Positions 10,094-19,407 of a stretch of DNA of 64,000 nt are shown piece after piece; position 1 is the stretch's first letter, and each line of letters starts with the position of its first letter. The stretch comes from Allostella sp. ATCC 35155. GTDB lineage: Bacteria > Pseudomonadota > Alphaproteobacteria > ATCC43930 > Allostellaceae. The translations under genes were made by a program, and so were the position numbers. The stretch covers positions 2,352,001 to 2,416,000 of the forward strand of contig AP019701.1 in the NCBI GenBank assembly GCA_006738865.1, in the 5' to 3' direction. The notes below the pieces were generated by a model. The model did no database searches and was not told the origin of the DNA. It saw nothing but the letters and a program-made list of their open reading frames with translations.

Positions 10094-10122
10094 TTGCGCG
10101 GAATTGGGGCTTCTGGCATAAC
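10094..10122 (+). promoter_or_regulatory. Candidate sigma-70 promoter for hppA
   Basis: TTGCGC (10094-10099) and CATAAC (10117-10122) are separated by 17 bp, in the 152-bp gap between the MFS gene and hppA. It would give a leader of about 95 nt. Seen in sequence only; each hexamer matches the consensus at four positions. Confidence 0.4.
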
Positions 10123-10221
10123 GCGCGCCGCTCTTGGGGGTGCCGATCCCGCGCCGGGAGGCTTGGTGCGCGGCATTCGGCATGCGGACCCGTCCGGGTC
10201 TCACGAAAGAAGGAACGGGCA

Positions 10222-12324
10222 ATGACAGCGGCCTACTGGTTCACGCTCGCCTGCGGCGTGCTGGCGCTTATCTATGGTCTTTATGCCAGCCGTCTGGTTC
10301 TCGCGGCGAGCCCCGGCAACAAGCGGATGCAGGAGATCGCGGCGGCGATCCAGGAGGGCGCTCAGGCCTACCTGAACCGCCAGTATCGCACGATCGGCAT
10401 CGTCGGGATCGCCGTCTGTATCGTTCTCGGCATCTTCCTCGGCCTGCACGTCGCGATCGGCTTCATCATCGGCGCTGTCCTGTCCGGGGCGGCCGGCTAT
10501 ATCGGCATGAACGTGTCGGTGCGCGCCAACGTGCGGACCGCCGAGGCGGCGCGCCAGGGCCTGCAGCCCGCGCTCGACGTCGCCTTCCGGGCCGGCGCGA
10601 TCACGGGCCTCCTGGTCGTCGGCCTCGGCCTGATCGGCGTCGCCGGCTACTACGGCATCCTCATCGCCTGGAAGGGCGCGGCGGACGACGCCAGCCTGCG
10701 CGCGGTGCTGGAGGCGCTGGTCGCCCTCAGCTTCGGCGCCTCGCTGATCTCGATCTTCGCGCGGCTCGGCGGCGGCATCTTCACCAAGGGCGCCGACGTC
10801 GGCGCCGACTTGGTCGGCAAGGTCGAGGCCGGCATTCCCGAGGACGACCCCCGTAACCCCGCCGTCATCGCCGACAATGTCGGTGACAATGTCGGCGACT
10901 GCGCCGGCATGGCCGCCGACCTGTTCGAGACCTATGCGGTCACGATCGTCGCCACCATGCTGCTCGGTGCCATCTTCTTCGCCGACGCGGCGCAGAAGGC
11001 GGTGATGATGATGTATCCGCTGGCCATCTGCGGCGCCTGCATCATCGCGTCGGTGGTCGGCACCTTCTTCGCCAAGCTCGGCCCCAGCGGCAACATCATG
11101 GGCGCGCTCTACCGTTCGCTCATCGTCTCGGCCGTGCTCTCGTTCGTGCTGATCGTCGGCGTGACCGCCTGGATGGTCGGGCTCTCGACGCCGCTGGCGC
11201 TGGGTGCCATCAGCATCACCGGGCTCAGCCTCATCTGGTGCGTGCTGATCGGCCTTGCGGTGACCGGCCTGCTGGTCTGGATCACCGAATACTATACCTC
11301 GACGGCCTATCGCCCGGTGCGCAGCGTCGCCAAGGCTTCGGTCACCGGCCACGGCACCAACGTCATCCAGGGCCTCGCCGTGTCGATGGAGTCGACGGCA
11401 CTGCCGGTGCTGGTGATCTGCGGCGGCATCATCGCCGCCTACCTGGTCGCCGGCGTCTTCGGCATCGGCATCGCCGCCACGACCATGCTGGCGCTGGCCG
11501 GCGTCATCGTCGCGCTCGACGCCTACGGCCCGGTCACCGACAATGCCGGCGGCATCGCCGAGATGGCCGACCTGCCCAAGGACGTGCGCAAGACGACCGA
11601 CGCGCTGGACGCGGTCGGTAACACCACCAAGGCGGTGACCAAGGGCTATGCGATCGGCTCGGCGGCGCTCGCCTCGCTGGTGCTGTTCGCGGCCTACATC
11701 GAGGACATCCGGCACTACTTCCCGAACATCAACGTCACCTTCAACCTGCAGGATCCCTACGTCGTCGTCGGCCTCTTCGTCGGCGGGATGCTGCCCTTCC
11801 TGTTCGGCGCCATGGGCATGACCGCCGTCGGCCGCGCCGCCGGCGCGGTGGTGGTCGAGGTCCGTCGCCAGTTCAAGGAAATCCCCGGCATCATGGAAGG
11901 CAAGGCCAAGCCGGACTACGGCGCGGCGGTCGACATGCTGACGAAGGCGGCGATCAAGGAGATGATCATTCCGTCGCTGCTGCCCGTGGCGGCGCCGATC
12001 ATCCTCTTCATCGTCATCGCGGCGATCGGCGGGCAGGTGGCCGGATTCGCGGCGGTGGGCGCGATGCTGCTCGGCACCATCGTCACCGGCCTCTTCGTCG
12101 CCATCTCGATGACGTCGGGCGGCGGCGCCTGGGACAACGCCAAGAAGTTCATCGAGGAGGGCAACTACGGCGGCAAGGGGTCCGACGCTCACAAGGCGGC
12201 GGTCACCGGCGACACCGTTGGCGATCCCTACAAGGACACGGCTGGCCCGGCCATCAATCCGATGATCAAGATCACCAACATCGTGGCGATCCTGCTGCTG
12301 GCGATCCTGGCCAAGATCATCTGA
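10222..12324 (+). CDS. hppA: Membrane-bound proton-translocating pyrophosphatase
   Basis: A 700-residue polytopic membrane protein with about 16 membrane helices that couples PPi hydrolysis to H+ pumping. The PPi-binding signature [16 protein letters not shown] lies near residues 187-202, followed by [26 protein letters not shown]. The second acidic motif is [26 protein letters not shown] (about 465-474) carries Lys rather than Ala in the position that separates K+-independent from K+-dependent enzymes, so this one should not need potassium. The ATG at 10222 has AAGGAA upstream. A strong hairpin terminates the gene. Confidence 0.97.
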   Translation: MTAAYWFTLACGVLALIYGLYASRLVLAASPGNKRMQEIAAAIQEGAQAYLNRQYRTIGIVGIAVCIVLGIFLGLHVAIGFIIGAVLSGAAGYIGMNVSVRANVRTAEAARQGLQPALDVAFRAGAITGLLVVGLGLIGVAGYYGILIAWKGAADDASLRAVLEALVALSFGASLISIFARLGGGIFTKGADVGADLVGKVEAGIPEDDPRNPAVIADNVGDNVGDCAGMAADLFETYAVTIVATMLLGAIFFADAAQKAVMMMYPLAICGACIIASVVGTFFAKLGPSGNIMGALYRSLIVSAVLSFVLIVGVTAWMVGLSTPLALGAISITGLSLIWCVLIGLAVTGLLVWITEYYTSTAYRPVRSVAKASVTGHGTNVIQGLAVSMESTALPVLVICGGIIAAYLVAGVFGIGIAATTMLALAGVIVALDAYGPVTDNAGGIAEMADLPKDVRKTTDALDAVGNTTKAVTKGYAIGSAALASLVLFAAYIEDIRHYFPNINVTFNLQDPYVVVGLFVGGMLPFLFGAMGMTAVGRAAGAVVVEVRRQFKEIPGIMEGKAKPDYGAAVDMLTKAAIKEMIIPSLLPVAAPIILFIVIAAIGGQVAGFAAVGAMLLGTIVTGLFVAISMTSGGGAWDNAKKFIEEGNYGGKGSDAHKAAVTGDTVGDPYKDTAGPAINPMIKITNIVAILLLAILAKII

Positions 12325-12350
12325 CGATCGGCGCCATACCGGCAACGGCG

Positions 12351-12380
12351 CGGGCCCCGGAGGGAAACCTCCGGGGCCCG
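12351..12380. terminator. Bidirectional terminator hairpin between hppA and pxpA
   Basis: A perfect 13-bp GC stem (12351-12363 with 12368-12380) closes on a GAAA loop, and TTCCCGTTC follows on the plus strand. It sits between the ends of the convergent genes hppA and pxpA and so can serve both. Confidence 0.75.
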
Positions 12381-12399
12381 TTCCCGTTCGGGTGCAGGG

Positions 12400-13176
12400 C
12401 TATACGATGAACTGGCTGAGCGGGCGCACCGCGATGCCAGCCTCGTCGAGGCGGCGGCGCAGCAGCTGCGCCATGGCGACGGCGCCGGCGGTGTCGCTGT
12501 GGACCGAAACGGTGTCGATGGCGACCGGAATCCGCTTGCCGGAGACGCTGCGCAGCGCGCCATCCGCGATGAAGTCGATCACCCGCTGTGCGCTCTCCTC
12601 GGCATCATGGAGGATCGCGCCCGGCAGCGCCCGTGAGACGAGGTTGGCATCGTCGTCATAGGCGCGGTCGGCGAAGATTTCGCGGGCAACCGGCAGGCCG
12701 GCCTTTTCGCCCGCGCGCTCGAGCTCGGTGTTCGGCATCGCCATCAGGATCAGCCGGCGATCGACGGCGCGCACCGCGCGCGCGATGGCGTCGGCCATGT
12801 CGGCGTCGATGCAGGCCATGTTGGACATCGCGCCGTGCGGCTTGACGTGGCTGACGCGGTGGCCCGCCACCTGCGCCATCGCCTGCAGGGCGCCCAGCTG
12901 ATAAACGACCGTCTTCTCCAGGTCGGCGGGGCGCTCGCCGACGATGCGCCGGCGACCGAACCCCCAGAGATCGAAGAAGCCGGGATGGGCGCCGACATCG
13001 ACGCCGTTGGCCTTGGCCGTCGTCACCGTCTCGTGCATGACCAGCGGGTCGCCGCCATGGAAGCCGCAGGCCACGTTGGCGGAGGTGACGATCGACAGCA
13101 TCGCCGCATCGTCGCCCATGCGGTAGGCACCGAAGCCTTCGCCCATGTCGGAATTGATGTCGATGGTTCTGCTCAT
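12400..13176 (-). CDS. pxpA: 5-oxoprolinase subunit PxpA (LamB/YcsF family)
   Basis: A 258-residue LamB/YcsF protein with the family signature DINSDMGEGFG (residues 6-16), NVACGFHGGDP and GAHPGFFDLWGFGRR. PxpA is the subunit of prokaryotic ATP-dependent 5-oxoprolinase that, with PxpB and PxpC, cleaves 5-oxo-L-proline to glutamate. The ATG at 13176 has GGAGA nine bases upstream. It is divergent from the TRAP transporter whose operon ends in pxpBC, so the three subunits flank a transporter. Annotation as a lactam-utilisation protein is the older name. Confidence 0.93.
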   Translation of the reverse strand: MSRTIDINSDMGEGFGAYRMGDDAAMLSIVTSANVACGFHGGDPLVMHETVTTAKANGVDVGAHPGFFDLWGFGRRRIVGERPADLEKTVVYQLGALQAMAQVAGHRVSHVKPHGAMSNMACIDADMADAIARAVRAVDRRLILMAMPNTELERAGEKAGLPVAREIFADRAYDDDANLVSRALPGAILHDAEESAQRVIDFIADGALRSVSGKRIPVAIDTVSVHSDTAGAVAMAQLLRRRLDEAGIAVRPLSQFIV

Positions 13177-13265
13177 GGCCTGAAATCTCCGGTTGCGGGC
13201 CGCAGACCGTTCGGGATCGGGGGCTTCGCCGTCAAGCCGGTCGTCCCGCACTGCGGCAACGGGCC

Positions 13266-13295
13266 TTGACCATGGCTCGGCACCACGCGAACAAT
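13266..13295 (+). promoter_or_regulatory. Candidate promoter for the TRAP-pxpBC operon
   Basis: TTGACC (13266-13271) is followed after 18 bp by AACAAT (13290-13295), in the 203-bp gap between the divergent pxpA and the TRAP binding-protein gene. The predicted leader is about 78 nt. Hexamers match consensus at five and four positions. Confidence 0.4.
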
Positions 13296-13379
13296 GGATG
13301 CAGCAGGGGCGCGCGGCAACAAGGTCCGCCAGGGACCGGCCCGTCGGCACGCTTCACATCCAGGCGAGGGGAGACAGGA

Positions 13380-14348
13380 ATGAGAAAGATTCTGACGGCG
13401 GCCGCCGTGGTGGTCGTCGCGTCGGCCGGCACGGCGGCGGCGCAGACCAAGTGGAACATGCCGACCGCCTATCCGGACAGCAACTACCACACCCAGAATG
13501 TCCGCTGGTTCGCCGACGAGGTGAAGAAGGCGACGGATGGCAAGCTCGAGATCGTCGTCCATTCGGGCGCCTCGCTGTTCAAGATGCCGGAGATCAAGCG
13601 CGCGGTGCAGACCGGCCAGGTGCCGATCGGCGAAATCCTGCTGTCGGCCTACGGCAACGAGGATCCGGTGCTCGAGGTCGACGGCCTGCCGTTCCTCGCC
13701 GCCGGCTACGACCAGGCCTGGAAGCTGTACCAGGCCCAGCGCGCGACCCTGCAGGGCAACCTCCAGAAGCAGGGCCTGTTGATGCTGTTCTCGGTCGCTT
13801 GGCCGGGGCAGGGCGTCTACTCCAAGAACCCGATCAATTCCCTCTCCGACTTCAAGGGCGTCAAGTTCCGCGCCTACAACGCGGTGACGGCCCGGCTGGC
13901 GGAACTGATCGGCGCGCAGCCGGCAACCGTCCAGCAGGCGGAGGTGCCGCAGGCGTTCTCCGCCGGCGTCATCAGCGCGATGATCACGTCGGGCGCCACC
14001 GGCGTCGACACCAAGGCGTGGGAGTTCTCCAAGTACTTCTACGAGACCGAGGCGATGCATCCGCGCAACGGCGTGCTGGTGAACCAGCGTGCGTTCCGCC
14101 GCCTGCCGGAAGAGCAGCAGCGCATTCTCCTCAACATCGCCGAGCTGGCCGAGAAGCGCGGCTGGGAGCTGATGCAGAAGGTTTCCAACGACACCAAGGC
14201 GACCCTGGCCAAGAACGGGATGACCGTCGCGGCGCCGCCGGCCGCCCTGCAGGCCGAGTACAAGAAGATCGGCTCGGCCATGGTGGCCGAATGGGAGAAG
14301 AAGGCCGGCGCTGCGGGCGCCGCCATCATCAAGGCATACCGCCAATAG
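13380..14348 (+). CDS. TRAP transporter substrate-binding protein, DctP family
   Basis: A 322-residue periplasmic protein with a Sec signal peptide (about 1-22, ending AAA-Q). The mature part has the DctP/SiaP fold: KFRAYNAVTARLAELIGAQPATV includes the conserved ligand-binding Arg, and MITSGATGVDTKAWEFSKYFYETE is the second-lobe motif. ATG 13380 is preceded by GAGGGGAGACAGGA. It feeds the DctQ/DctM membrane partners that follow. Position between the pxp genes suggests 5-oxoproline or a related acid as ligand, which is inference only. A stable hairpin follows the stop. Confidence 0.92.
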   Translation: MRKILTAAAVVVVASAGTAAAQTKWNMPTAYPDSNYHTQNVRWFADEVKKATDGKLEIVVHSGASLFKMPEIKRAVQTGQVPIGEILLSAYGNEDPVLEVDGLPFLAAGYDQAWKLYQAQRATLQGNLQKQGLLMLFSVAWPGQGVYSKNPINSLSDFKGVKFRAYNAVTARLAELIGAQPATVQQAEVPQAFSAGVISAMITSGATGVDTKAWEFSKYFYETEAMHPRNGVLVNQRAFRRLPEEQQRILLNIAELAEKRGWELMQKVSNDTKATLAKNGMTVAAPPAALQAEYKKIGSAMVAEWEKKAGAAGAAIIKAYRQ

Positions 14349-14360
14349 GGCGGCTGTCCG

Positions 14361-14392
14361 AGCGGGCCGGCGCCGAAAGGGGCCGGCCCGCT
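14361..14392 (+). terminator. Intercistronic hairpin after the TRAP binding-protein gene
   Basis: An 11-bp stem (14361-14371 with 14382-14392) with a 10-nt loop lies between the binding-protein and small-permease genes. It may protect or partly terminate the upstream message so that more binding protein than permease is made. Confidence 0.55.
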
Positions 14393-14438
14393 TCGATTCT
14401 GGCTCCGGCCATCCGGCCGGACCCGCGGAGGGGGGCGG

Positions 14439-14987
14439 ATGCGGCGATTTCTCGACGGCCTCTACTGGACCAGCGGCGTGATCGGCTGCGTCTTCATGGT
14501 GGGCATCGCGGCGATGATCACGGCCCAGATCGTCGGCCGCATTGCGGGATTCCAGGTGCCGTCGGCCGATGACATCTCGGGCTACTTCATGGGCGCCTCG
14601 ACCTTCTTCGCACTGGCCTACGCGCTGCGGCGTGGCGGCCATATCCGGGTCGAGCTGCTGCTCCAGCGCCTCGGCGGCGGCATGCGGCGCGTGGCCGAGG
14701 TCTGGTCGCTGGGCGCCGCGACGCTGCTCAGCGGGTACGCGGCCTGGTGGTGCACCTTCCTGACGTGGGAATCCTACGAGCTGGGCGACGTCTCGCCGGG
14801 GATCATCGCCATTCCGCTGTGGCTGCCGCAAATCTCGATGTGCGCCGGGCTGATCCTGCTGACGATCGCGCTGCTCGACGATCTCGTCCGCGTCCTCTGC
14901 GGCGGTGCGGCGTCCTATGCCACCGCCGGTTCTACCCTGCTGGAATCCGATCGACTGGGCGACGCCGTCGCCCGCGACGCGCGCTGA
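14439..14987 (+). CDS. TRAP transporter small permease, DctQ family
   Basis: A 182-residue protein with four predicted membrane helices: the first near residues 11-30, then one each around 50-66, 85-105 and 125-148. This is the size and topology of DctQ. The family motif region ADDISGYFMGASTFFALAYALRRGGHIRVELL is clear. It forms the membrane complex with the large permease encoded 14 bp downstream. The ATG has GGAGGGGG just upstream. Confidence 0.9.
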   Translation: MRRFLDGLYWTSGVIGCVFMVGIAAMITAQIVGRIAGFQVPSADDISGYFMGASTFFALAYALRRGGHIRVELLLQRLGGGMRRVAEVWSLGAATLLSGYAAWWCTFLTWESYELGDVSPGIIAIPLWLPQISMCAGLILLTIALLDDLVRVLCGGAASYATAGSTLLESDRLGDAVARDAR

Positions 14988-15001
14988 AGGGAACGCTCCC
15001 C

Positions 15002-16303
15002 GTGGATCTCGTCGCGGTCGCCATCCTCCTCATCCTCATCCTCTTCGCGCTGCTCGGCAGCGGCATCTGGGTCGCCCTGTCCCTTCTCGGGACGGCGCTG
15101 ATCGCGATGGAGTTCTTCGCCGGAACCGAGACCGGCACCGTCATGGCGACCAAGATCTGGGACTCGACCACCGGCTGGACGCTGACGGCACTGCCGCTCT
15201 TCATCTGGATGGGCGAGATCCTGTTCCGAACCCGGCTGTCGGAGGACATGTTCGAGGGCCTCGCCCCTTGGATGGCGCGCCTGCCGGGGCGCCTGCTGCA
15301 CGTCAACATCATCGGCTGCGGCATCTTCGCGGCGGTGTCGGGTTCCTCGTCCGCCACGGCCGCCACCATCGGCAAGATGTCGCTGCCGGAGCTGACGCGC
15401 CGGGGCTACGACGAGGGCATGGCCATCGGCACCCTGGCCGGATCGGGCACGCTCGGCCTCATGATCCCGCCCTCGATCATCATGATCGTCTATGGCGTCG
15501 CCGCCGACGTCTCGATCGGCAAGCTCTTCATCGCGGGCGTCTTTCCGGGCGTGATGCTCGTCCTGCTCTTCATGGGCTATGTCGGGATCTGGGCGAAGCT
15601 CAACCCGACCCGGGTGCCGCCGGCGGACGCCGACTACGGCTTCATGCAGCGCCTGTGGGCCTCGCGCCGGCTGATCCCGGTCGTCCTGCTCATCGTCGGC
15701 GTCATCGGCTCGATCTATGGCGGCGTCGCGACGCCGACGGAGGCAGCCGCGCTCGGCGTGGTCGGGGCGCTGCTCCTGTCCGCGGCCACCGGAACGCTGA
15801 ACCGCAAGAGCTTCGGCCAGAGCCTGATGGGCGCGACCATCACCTCCTGCATGATCGCCTTCATCTTGGCGGGGGCGGCCGTCCTGACCATCGCGATGGG
15901 CTTCACTGGCATTCCGCGGGCGCTCGCCGGCGCCATCGGCGAGCTGGGGCTGAGCCCCTGGATGCTGCTGTTCGCGCTCACGCTCGTCTACATCGTGCTC
16001 GGATGCTTCCTCGACGGGATCTCGATGGTGGTGCTGACCACTTCCGTCGTCCTGCCGATGGTGCAGGCGGCCAACATCGACCTGCTGTGGTTCGGCATCT
16101 ACATCGTCCTCGTCGTCGAGATGGCGCAGATCACGCCGCCGGTCGGGTTCAACCTATTCGTGCTGCAGGGCCTGACCGGCAAGAACATCTTCCGCATTGC
16201 CGCCGACACGGCGCCCTTCTTCGGCCTGATGGCGGTGGGCGTGGTCCTGCTCTGGTTCTTTCCCGCGATCGCGACGTGGCTGCCGGCCCAGATGATCCAG
16301 TAG
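15002..16303 (+). CDS. TRAP transporter large permease, DctM family
   Basis: A 433-residue DctM protein with about 12 membrane segments. Typical motifs are ALPLFIWMGEIL, AVSGSSSATAATIGKM, LAGSGTLGLMIPPSIIMIVYG and the C-terminal EMAQITPPVGFNLFVLQG. It carries the Na+-coupled transport pathway. I use GTG 15002 with GAAGGGAA upstream; the next gene, pxpB, appears to start inside its last codons. Confidence 0.92.
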   Translation: MDLVAVAILLILILFALLGSGIWVALSLLGTALIAMEFFAGTETGTVMATKIWDSTTGWTLTALPLFIWMGEILFRTRLSEDMFEGLAPWMARLPGRLLHVNIIGCGIFAAVSGSSSATAATIGKMSLPELTRRGYDEGMAIGTLAGSGTLGLMIPPSIIMIVYGVAADVSIGKLFIAGVFPGVMLVLLFMGYVGIWAKLNPTRVPPADADYGFMQRLWASRRLIPVVLLIVGVIGSIYGGVATPTEAAALGVVGALLLSAATGTLNRKSFGQSLMGATITSCMIAFILAGAAVLTIAMGFTGIPRALAGAIGELGLSPWMLLFALTLVYIVLGCFLDGISMVVLTTSVVLPMVQAANIDLLWFGIYIVLVVEMAQITPPVGFNLFVLQGLTGKNIFRIAADTAPFFGLMAVGVVLLWFFPAIATWLPAQMIQ

Positions 16304-17022
16304 CGGCGCCCGGCCACGGCGCGCCGCGGGTTCGCCCGGCCGGCGATGCGGCGCTGACCGTCGAACTGGGCGACACCGTCGATCCGGTGGTGAACCGGCG
16401 CGTGCTGGAGTTCGACCGCCGGGTCCGGGCGAGCGGCCTGCCGGGCCTGCTGGAGAGCGTGCCCACCTATCGCTCGCTGTTCGTGCAGTACGATCCCGGC
16501 GCCGTCGCATTCGACGCGCTCGCCGCCGCCCTGCTGGCGCTGGTTCCGGACGGCGACGTCCCGGCCGAGGGACGGCGATGGGTCTTCCCGGTCTGCTACG
16601 GCGGCGAGCATGGCGAGGATCTCGGCCATGTCGCAGGAACCCACGGGTTGACCGCCGAGCAGGTGGTCGCGGCGCATCTGGCGGCCGAGTATCGCGTCTA
16701 CATGATCGGGTTCGCGCCGGGATTCGCCTACATGGGCGGCCTGCCGGAGCTGCTGCACACCCCGCGGCGGGCCAGCCCGCGGCTGCGCATCCCGGCCAAT
16801 TCGGTGGCGATCGGAGGCGTCCAGGCCGGGATCACCTCGATCCCCGTGCCGAGCGGCTGGCACCTGCTGGGCCGCACTCCGGCAAGGATGTTCGACCTCG
16901 CCCGCGGCGACGACGCATTCCTGCTGGCGGCGGGCGACATTGTCCGGTTCGAGCGGATCGATACCGCGACCTTCGCTGCGCTGGAGGGCGCGGACGGCCC
17001 CGTCGCCCGCCGGGTCGGCTGA
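16276..17022 (+). CDS. pxpB: 5-oxoprolinase subunit PxpB (allophanate hydrolase subunit 1 family)
   Basis: The protein has the KipI/AHS1 fold: PAGDAALTVELGD near the N-terminus, VCYGGEHGEDL in the middle, and the signature IGFAPGFAYMGGL followed by PRLRIPANSVAIGG. With PxpA and PxpC it forms ATP-dependent 5-oxoprolinase. The start is uncertain: GTG 16276, overlapping dctM by 28 nt, is the only plausible start codon before the conserved region (248 residues). No clear Shine-Dalgarno is seen, so translation is probably coupled to dctM. pxpC follows 7 nt after the stop. Confidence 0.88.
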   Translation: MAAGPDDPVAAPGHGAPRVRPAGDAALTVELGDTVDPVVNRRVLEFDRRVRASGLPGLLESVPTYRSLFVQYDPGAVAFDALAAALLALVPDGDVPAEGRRWVFPVCYGGEHGEDLGHVAGTHGLTAEQVVAAHLAAEYRVYMIGFAPGFAYMGGLPELLHTPRRASPRLRIPANSVAIGGVQAGITSIPVPSGWHLLGRTPARMFDLARGDDAFLLAAGDIVRFERIDTATFAALEGADGPVARRVG

Positions 17023-17029
17023 GGTTCGC

Positions 17030-18043
17030 ATGGATGGGCTGCGCGCGATCGACCCCGGTCTGCTGGCGACCGTGCAGGATGCGGGACGCTATGGCTGGCA
17101 GCGGTTCGGCGTCGTCGTCGCCGGCGCGATGGATCTGGCCGCCTATCGCACGGCCAACGCGCTGGTCGGAAACGATGCCGACGCGGCCGCCGTCGAGTTG
17201 ACCCTGACGGGCGGCCGCTGGGAGATCGCGGGTCAGCCGCGACGGGTGGCCGTGACGGGCGCGGAGTTCGCCATTGCCGTCGATGGTCGTCCGGTCCCGG
17301 CATGGTGCTCGTTCGTCCTGCGGGCGGGAGAGAGCCTGACCATCGGCCGCGCGCCGGACGGCGTACGCGGCTATCTCGCGGTCTCCGGCGGGATCGCCGT
17401 GCCGCCCGTGCTCGGCAGCCGGTCGACGCATGTGCGCTCGGGCATCGGCGGCCTCGATGGTCGGGCGCTGCGGGCGGGTGACCGGTTGCCGCTGGGTGAT
17501 GCGGGGGAGGGGCCGGAGCTGGAACTGCCGGCCGAGGCGCGCTGGCCCCGGGCGCCGCGGCTGCGGGTGGTGCTCGGCCCCCAGGACGGGCATTTCGGGC
17601 CGGACGCGATCGCCGCGCTGACCGGAGAGGCCTTCCCGGTGACCGCGGAGGCCGACCGCATGGGCTACCGGCTGGCTGGGCCGCGGCTGCGCCATCGCGG
17701 CAGCGACAACATCGTTTCCGACGGGATCGCGCTCGGCAGCATCCAGGTGCCGGCGAGCGGACATCTCATCCTGCTGCTCGCCGACCGCCAGCCGACGGGC
17801 GGCTACCCGAAGATCGCGACGGTCGTGACGCCGGACATCGGGGCCGTCGCGCAGGCCGCGCCGGGCGCGAACCTGCAGTTCGAGGCGATCGGGCTCGATG
17901 CGGCCCGCGCGCTGCGCCGGGACTGGGACGCCCATCTCGCGAGCCTGTCCGCCCGGATGCGGCCCGCGCAGTCGGGCAATCCCTACGACAGTGCCCGCCT
18001 GCTGGGCCTCAACCTCGTCGGCGGCGTGGTCGCCGGCGAGTAG
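17030..18043 (+). CDS. pxpC: 5-oxoprolinase subunit PxpC (biotin-dependent carboxyltransferase-like, AHS2 family)
   Basis: A 337-residue AHS2/KipA protein with the N-terminal signature TVQDAGRYGWQRFGVVVAGAMD and C-terminal DRQPTGGYPKIATVV. Together with PxpB it forms the carboxyltransferase-like half of 5-oxoprolinase. It ends the TRAP-pxpBC operon and is convergent with a Sel1-repeat gene one base away. Older annotations call this family urea amidolyase-related; the pairing with pxpA and the absence of a urea carboxylase nearby favour the oxoprolinase role. Confidence 0.92.
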   Translation: MDGLRAIDPGLLATVQDAGRYGWQRFGVVVAGAMDLAAYRTANALVGNDADAAAVELTLTGGRWEIAGQPRRVAVTGAEFAIAVDGRPVPAWCSFVLRAGESLTIGRAPDGVRGYLAVSGGIAVPPVLGSRSTHVRSGIGGLDGRALRAGDRLPLGDAGEGPELELPAEARWPRAPRLRVVLGPQDGHFGPDAIAALTGEAFPVTAEADRMGYRLAGPRLRHRGSDNIVSDGIALGSIQVPASGHLILLLADRQPTGGYPKIATVVTPDIGAVAQAAPGANLQFEAIGLDAARALRRDWDAHLASLSARMRPAQSGNPYDSARLLGLNLVGGVVAGE

Positions 18044-18044
18044 G

Positions 18045-18425
18045 TCAGTAGCGGCCGCGCCGCCCGCTGCGGTAGTCGCCGGCCCGTCGCATCCCTTCTT
18101 CGATCTCGGCCTGGCTCATCGTCGGCCCGATCGACTGGATCGCTTCGGCAGCCGTCCGGTCGCCCTTGTTGGCCGCGATCGACAGCCACTTGTAGGCCTC
18201 GGCCCTGTCGACGGGGACGCCGGTGCCCTCGGCATAGAACGCACCGATGCGATATTGGGCGCGGGTCATGCCGCTCTGGGCCAGCGGCATCCAGTGGCTG
18301 AAGGCGCAGGAGAAGTCGTTGATCTCGTAGCACCGCAGGCCCGCCGAATAGCTCTGGGCCGAAGCGGCGGCGGGGGTGGCGAGGGCGATCGCCGAGGCGA
18401 GAAGGGCAACGGAACGCATCCGCAT
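18045..18425 (-). CDS. Secreted Sel1-repeat (SEL1/TPR-like) small protein
   Basis: A 126-residue protein with a signal peptide (about 1-23, ASA-Q) and one to two Sel1-like repeats, seen as RAQYRIGAFYAEGTGVPVDRAEAYKWLSIAA. Sel1 repeats mediate protein contacts in the periplasm, but the partner here is unknown. ATG 18425 has AAGGAG nine bases upstream; a second ATG lies two codons in. Two cysteines (C32, C39) in the mature part could form a disulphide. Confidence 0.8.
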   Translation of the reverse strand: MRMRSVALLASAIALATPAAASAQSYSAGLRCYEINDFSCAFSHWMPLAQSGMTRAQYRIGAFYAEGTGVPVDRAEAYKWLSIAANKGDRTAAEAIQSIGPTMSQAEIEEGMRRAGDYRSGRRGRY

Positions 18426-18443
18426 GGTCGGGGCTCCTTGGGT

Positions 18444-19403
18444 CTATTCAGCGGCCATCGGCGCGGGGCGTCCCATCTCGGCGAGGCGCCGGCGCAGCCG
18501 GGCCAGGAGGTTGTCCAGTTCCGCCCGGTCAATGGCATCGAGCGACGGTCCGGGCGCGCGTGTCCTGGCGGTCGCTATAACGCCGTTGCGCCACAGCAGT
18601 TCCTTGCGGATGGCGAGGCCGAAGCCCGGCTGCTGCTCGTGCCGGACGAGCGGCAGGTAGGCGTCGAACAGATCCTCGGCTGCCTCCATGTCGCCCGCGG
18701 CGGCCAGCCGGCAGACCTCGACCAGCATCTCGGGCACGCCGAACCCGGTCATGCAGCCGTCCGCGCCGCGTCGCAGCTCCTGCATCAGATAGAGGCCGCC
18801 ATTGGCGGTCAGGATGCTGACCCGCCGGCGCAGCCCCTGGGCCTCGTCGCCGCGCAGGCGCGACAGCTTGCGCATGCCGGGGCAGTCCTCGTGCTTGAAG
18901 ACGCAGATGCTCGGGATCTCCCGGATCAGGCGGTCGATCGTGGCAACCGACATCCAGACCTGCGAGGCGGGCGGATAGTCCTGCAGGACGATCGGCACCG
19001 AAGTGCCGACTTCGGCCACGTAGCCCTCGTAGAAGGCGTGGACCTGATCCTCGGTGCGCAGCCCGACGGGCGGCGACAGCATGACACCGCCGGCGCCGAG
19101 ATCCATCGCCGCCCGCGTCAGGTCGCCGGCGAGGCGGTGGCCGGGGGCGCTGACGCCGACCACCACCGGCACCTTGCCCGCGACGCGCTTCACGACCTGC
19201 GCGGTGAAGCGCGTGCTCTCCTCCAGGCTCAGCTTGCTGGCCTCGCCCATGATGCCGAGGATGGTGAGCCCATCGACGCCGCAGCCCAGATAGTAGTCGA
19301 CCATCCGGTCGGTCGATTCGAGATCGAGGTCGCCATTCTCCGCGAAGGGAGTGGCGGAGATGATCCAGACCCCTCGGGCCTTGTCGTCGATGAGCTTGGC
19401 CAT
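18444..19403 (-). CDS. Dihydrodipicolinate synthase (DapA)-family aldolase/dehydratase
   Basis: A 319-residue TIM-barrel class I aldolase of the DapA/NAL family. The Schiff-base Lys lies in CVFKHED and the catalytic Tyr in VLQDYPP, with the phosphate/substrate loop GIMGEASKLS. The usual GTTGE motif reads GIMGE, so it is probably not true DapA but an enzyme for a sugar-acid or keto-acid substrate. It lies 4 bp downstream of another DapA-family gene in the same direction; the two are only distantly alike. Confidence 0.85.
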   Translation of the reverse strand: MAKLIDDKARGVWIISATPFAENGDLDLESTDRMVDYYLGCGVDGLTILGIMGEASKLSLEESTRFTAQVVKRVAGKVPVVVGVSAPGHRLAGDLTRAAMDLGAGGVMLSPPVGLRTEDQVHAFYEGYVAEVGTSVPIVLQDYPPASQVWMSVATIDRLIREIPSICVFKHEDCPGMRKLSRLRGDEAQGLRRRVSILTANGGLYLMQELRRGADGCMTGFGVPEMLVEVCRLAAAGDMEAAEDLFDAYLPLVRHEQQPGFGLAIRKELLWRNGVIATARTRAPGPSLDAIDRAELDNLLARLRRRLAEMGRPAPMAAE

Positions 19404-19407
19404 GGCG

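Noticed and set aside
10201-12345. 714-codon open frame antisense to hppA
   Set aside because: It is the complement of a conserved membrane protein, with His/Asp/Arg-rich sequence and no domain.
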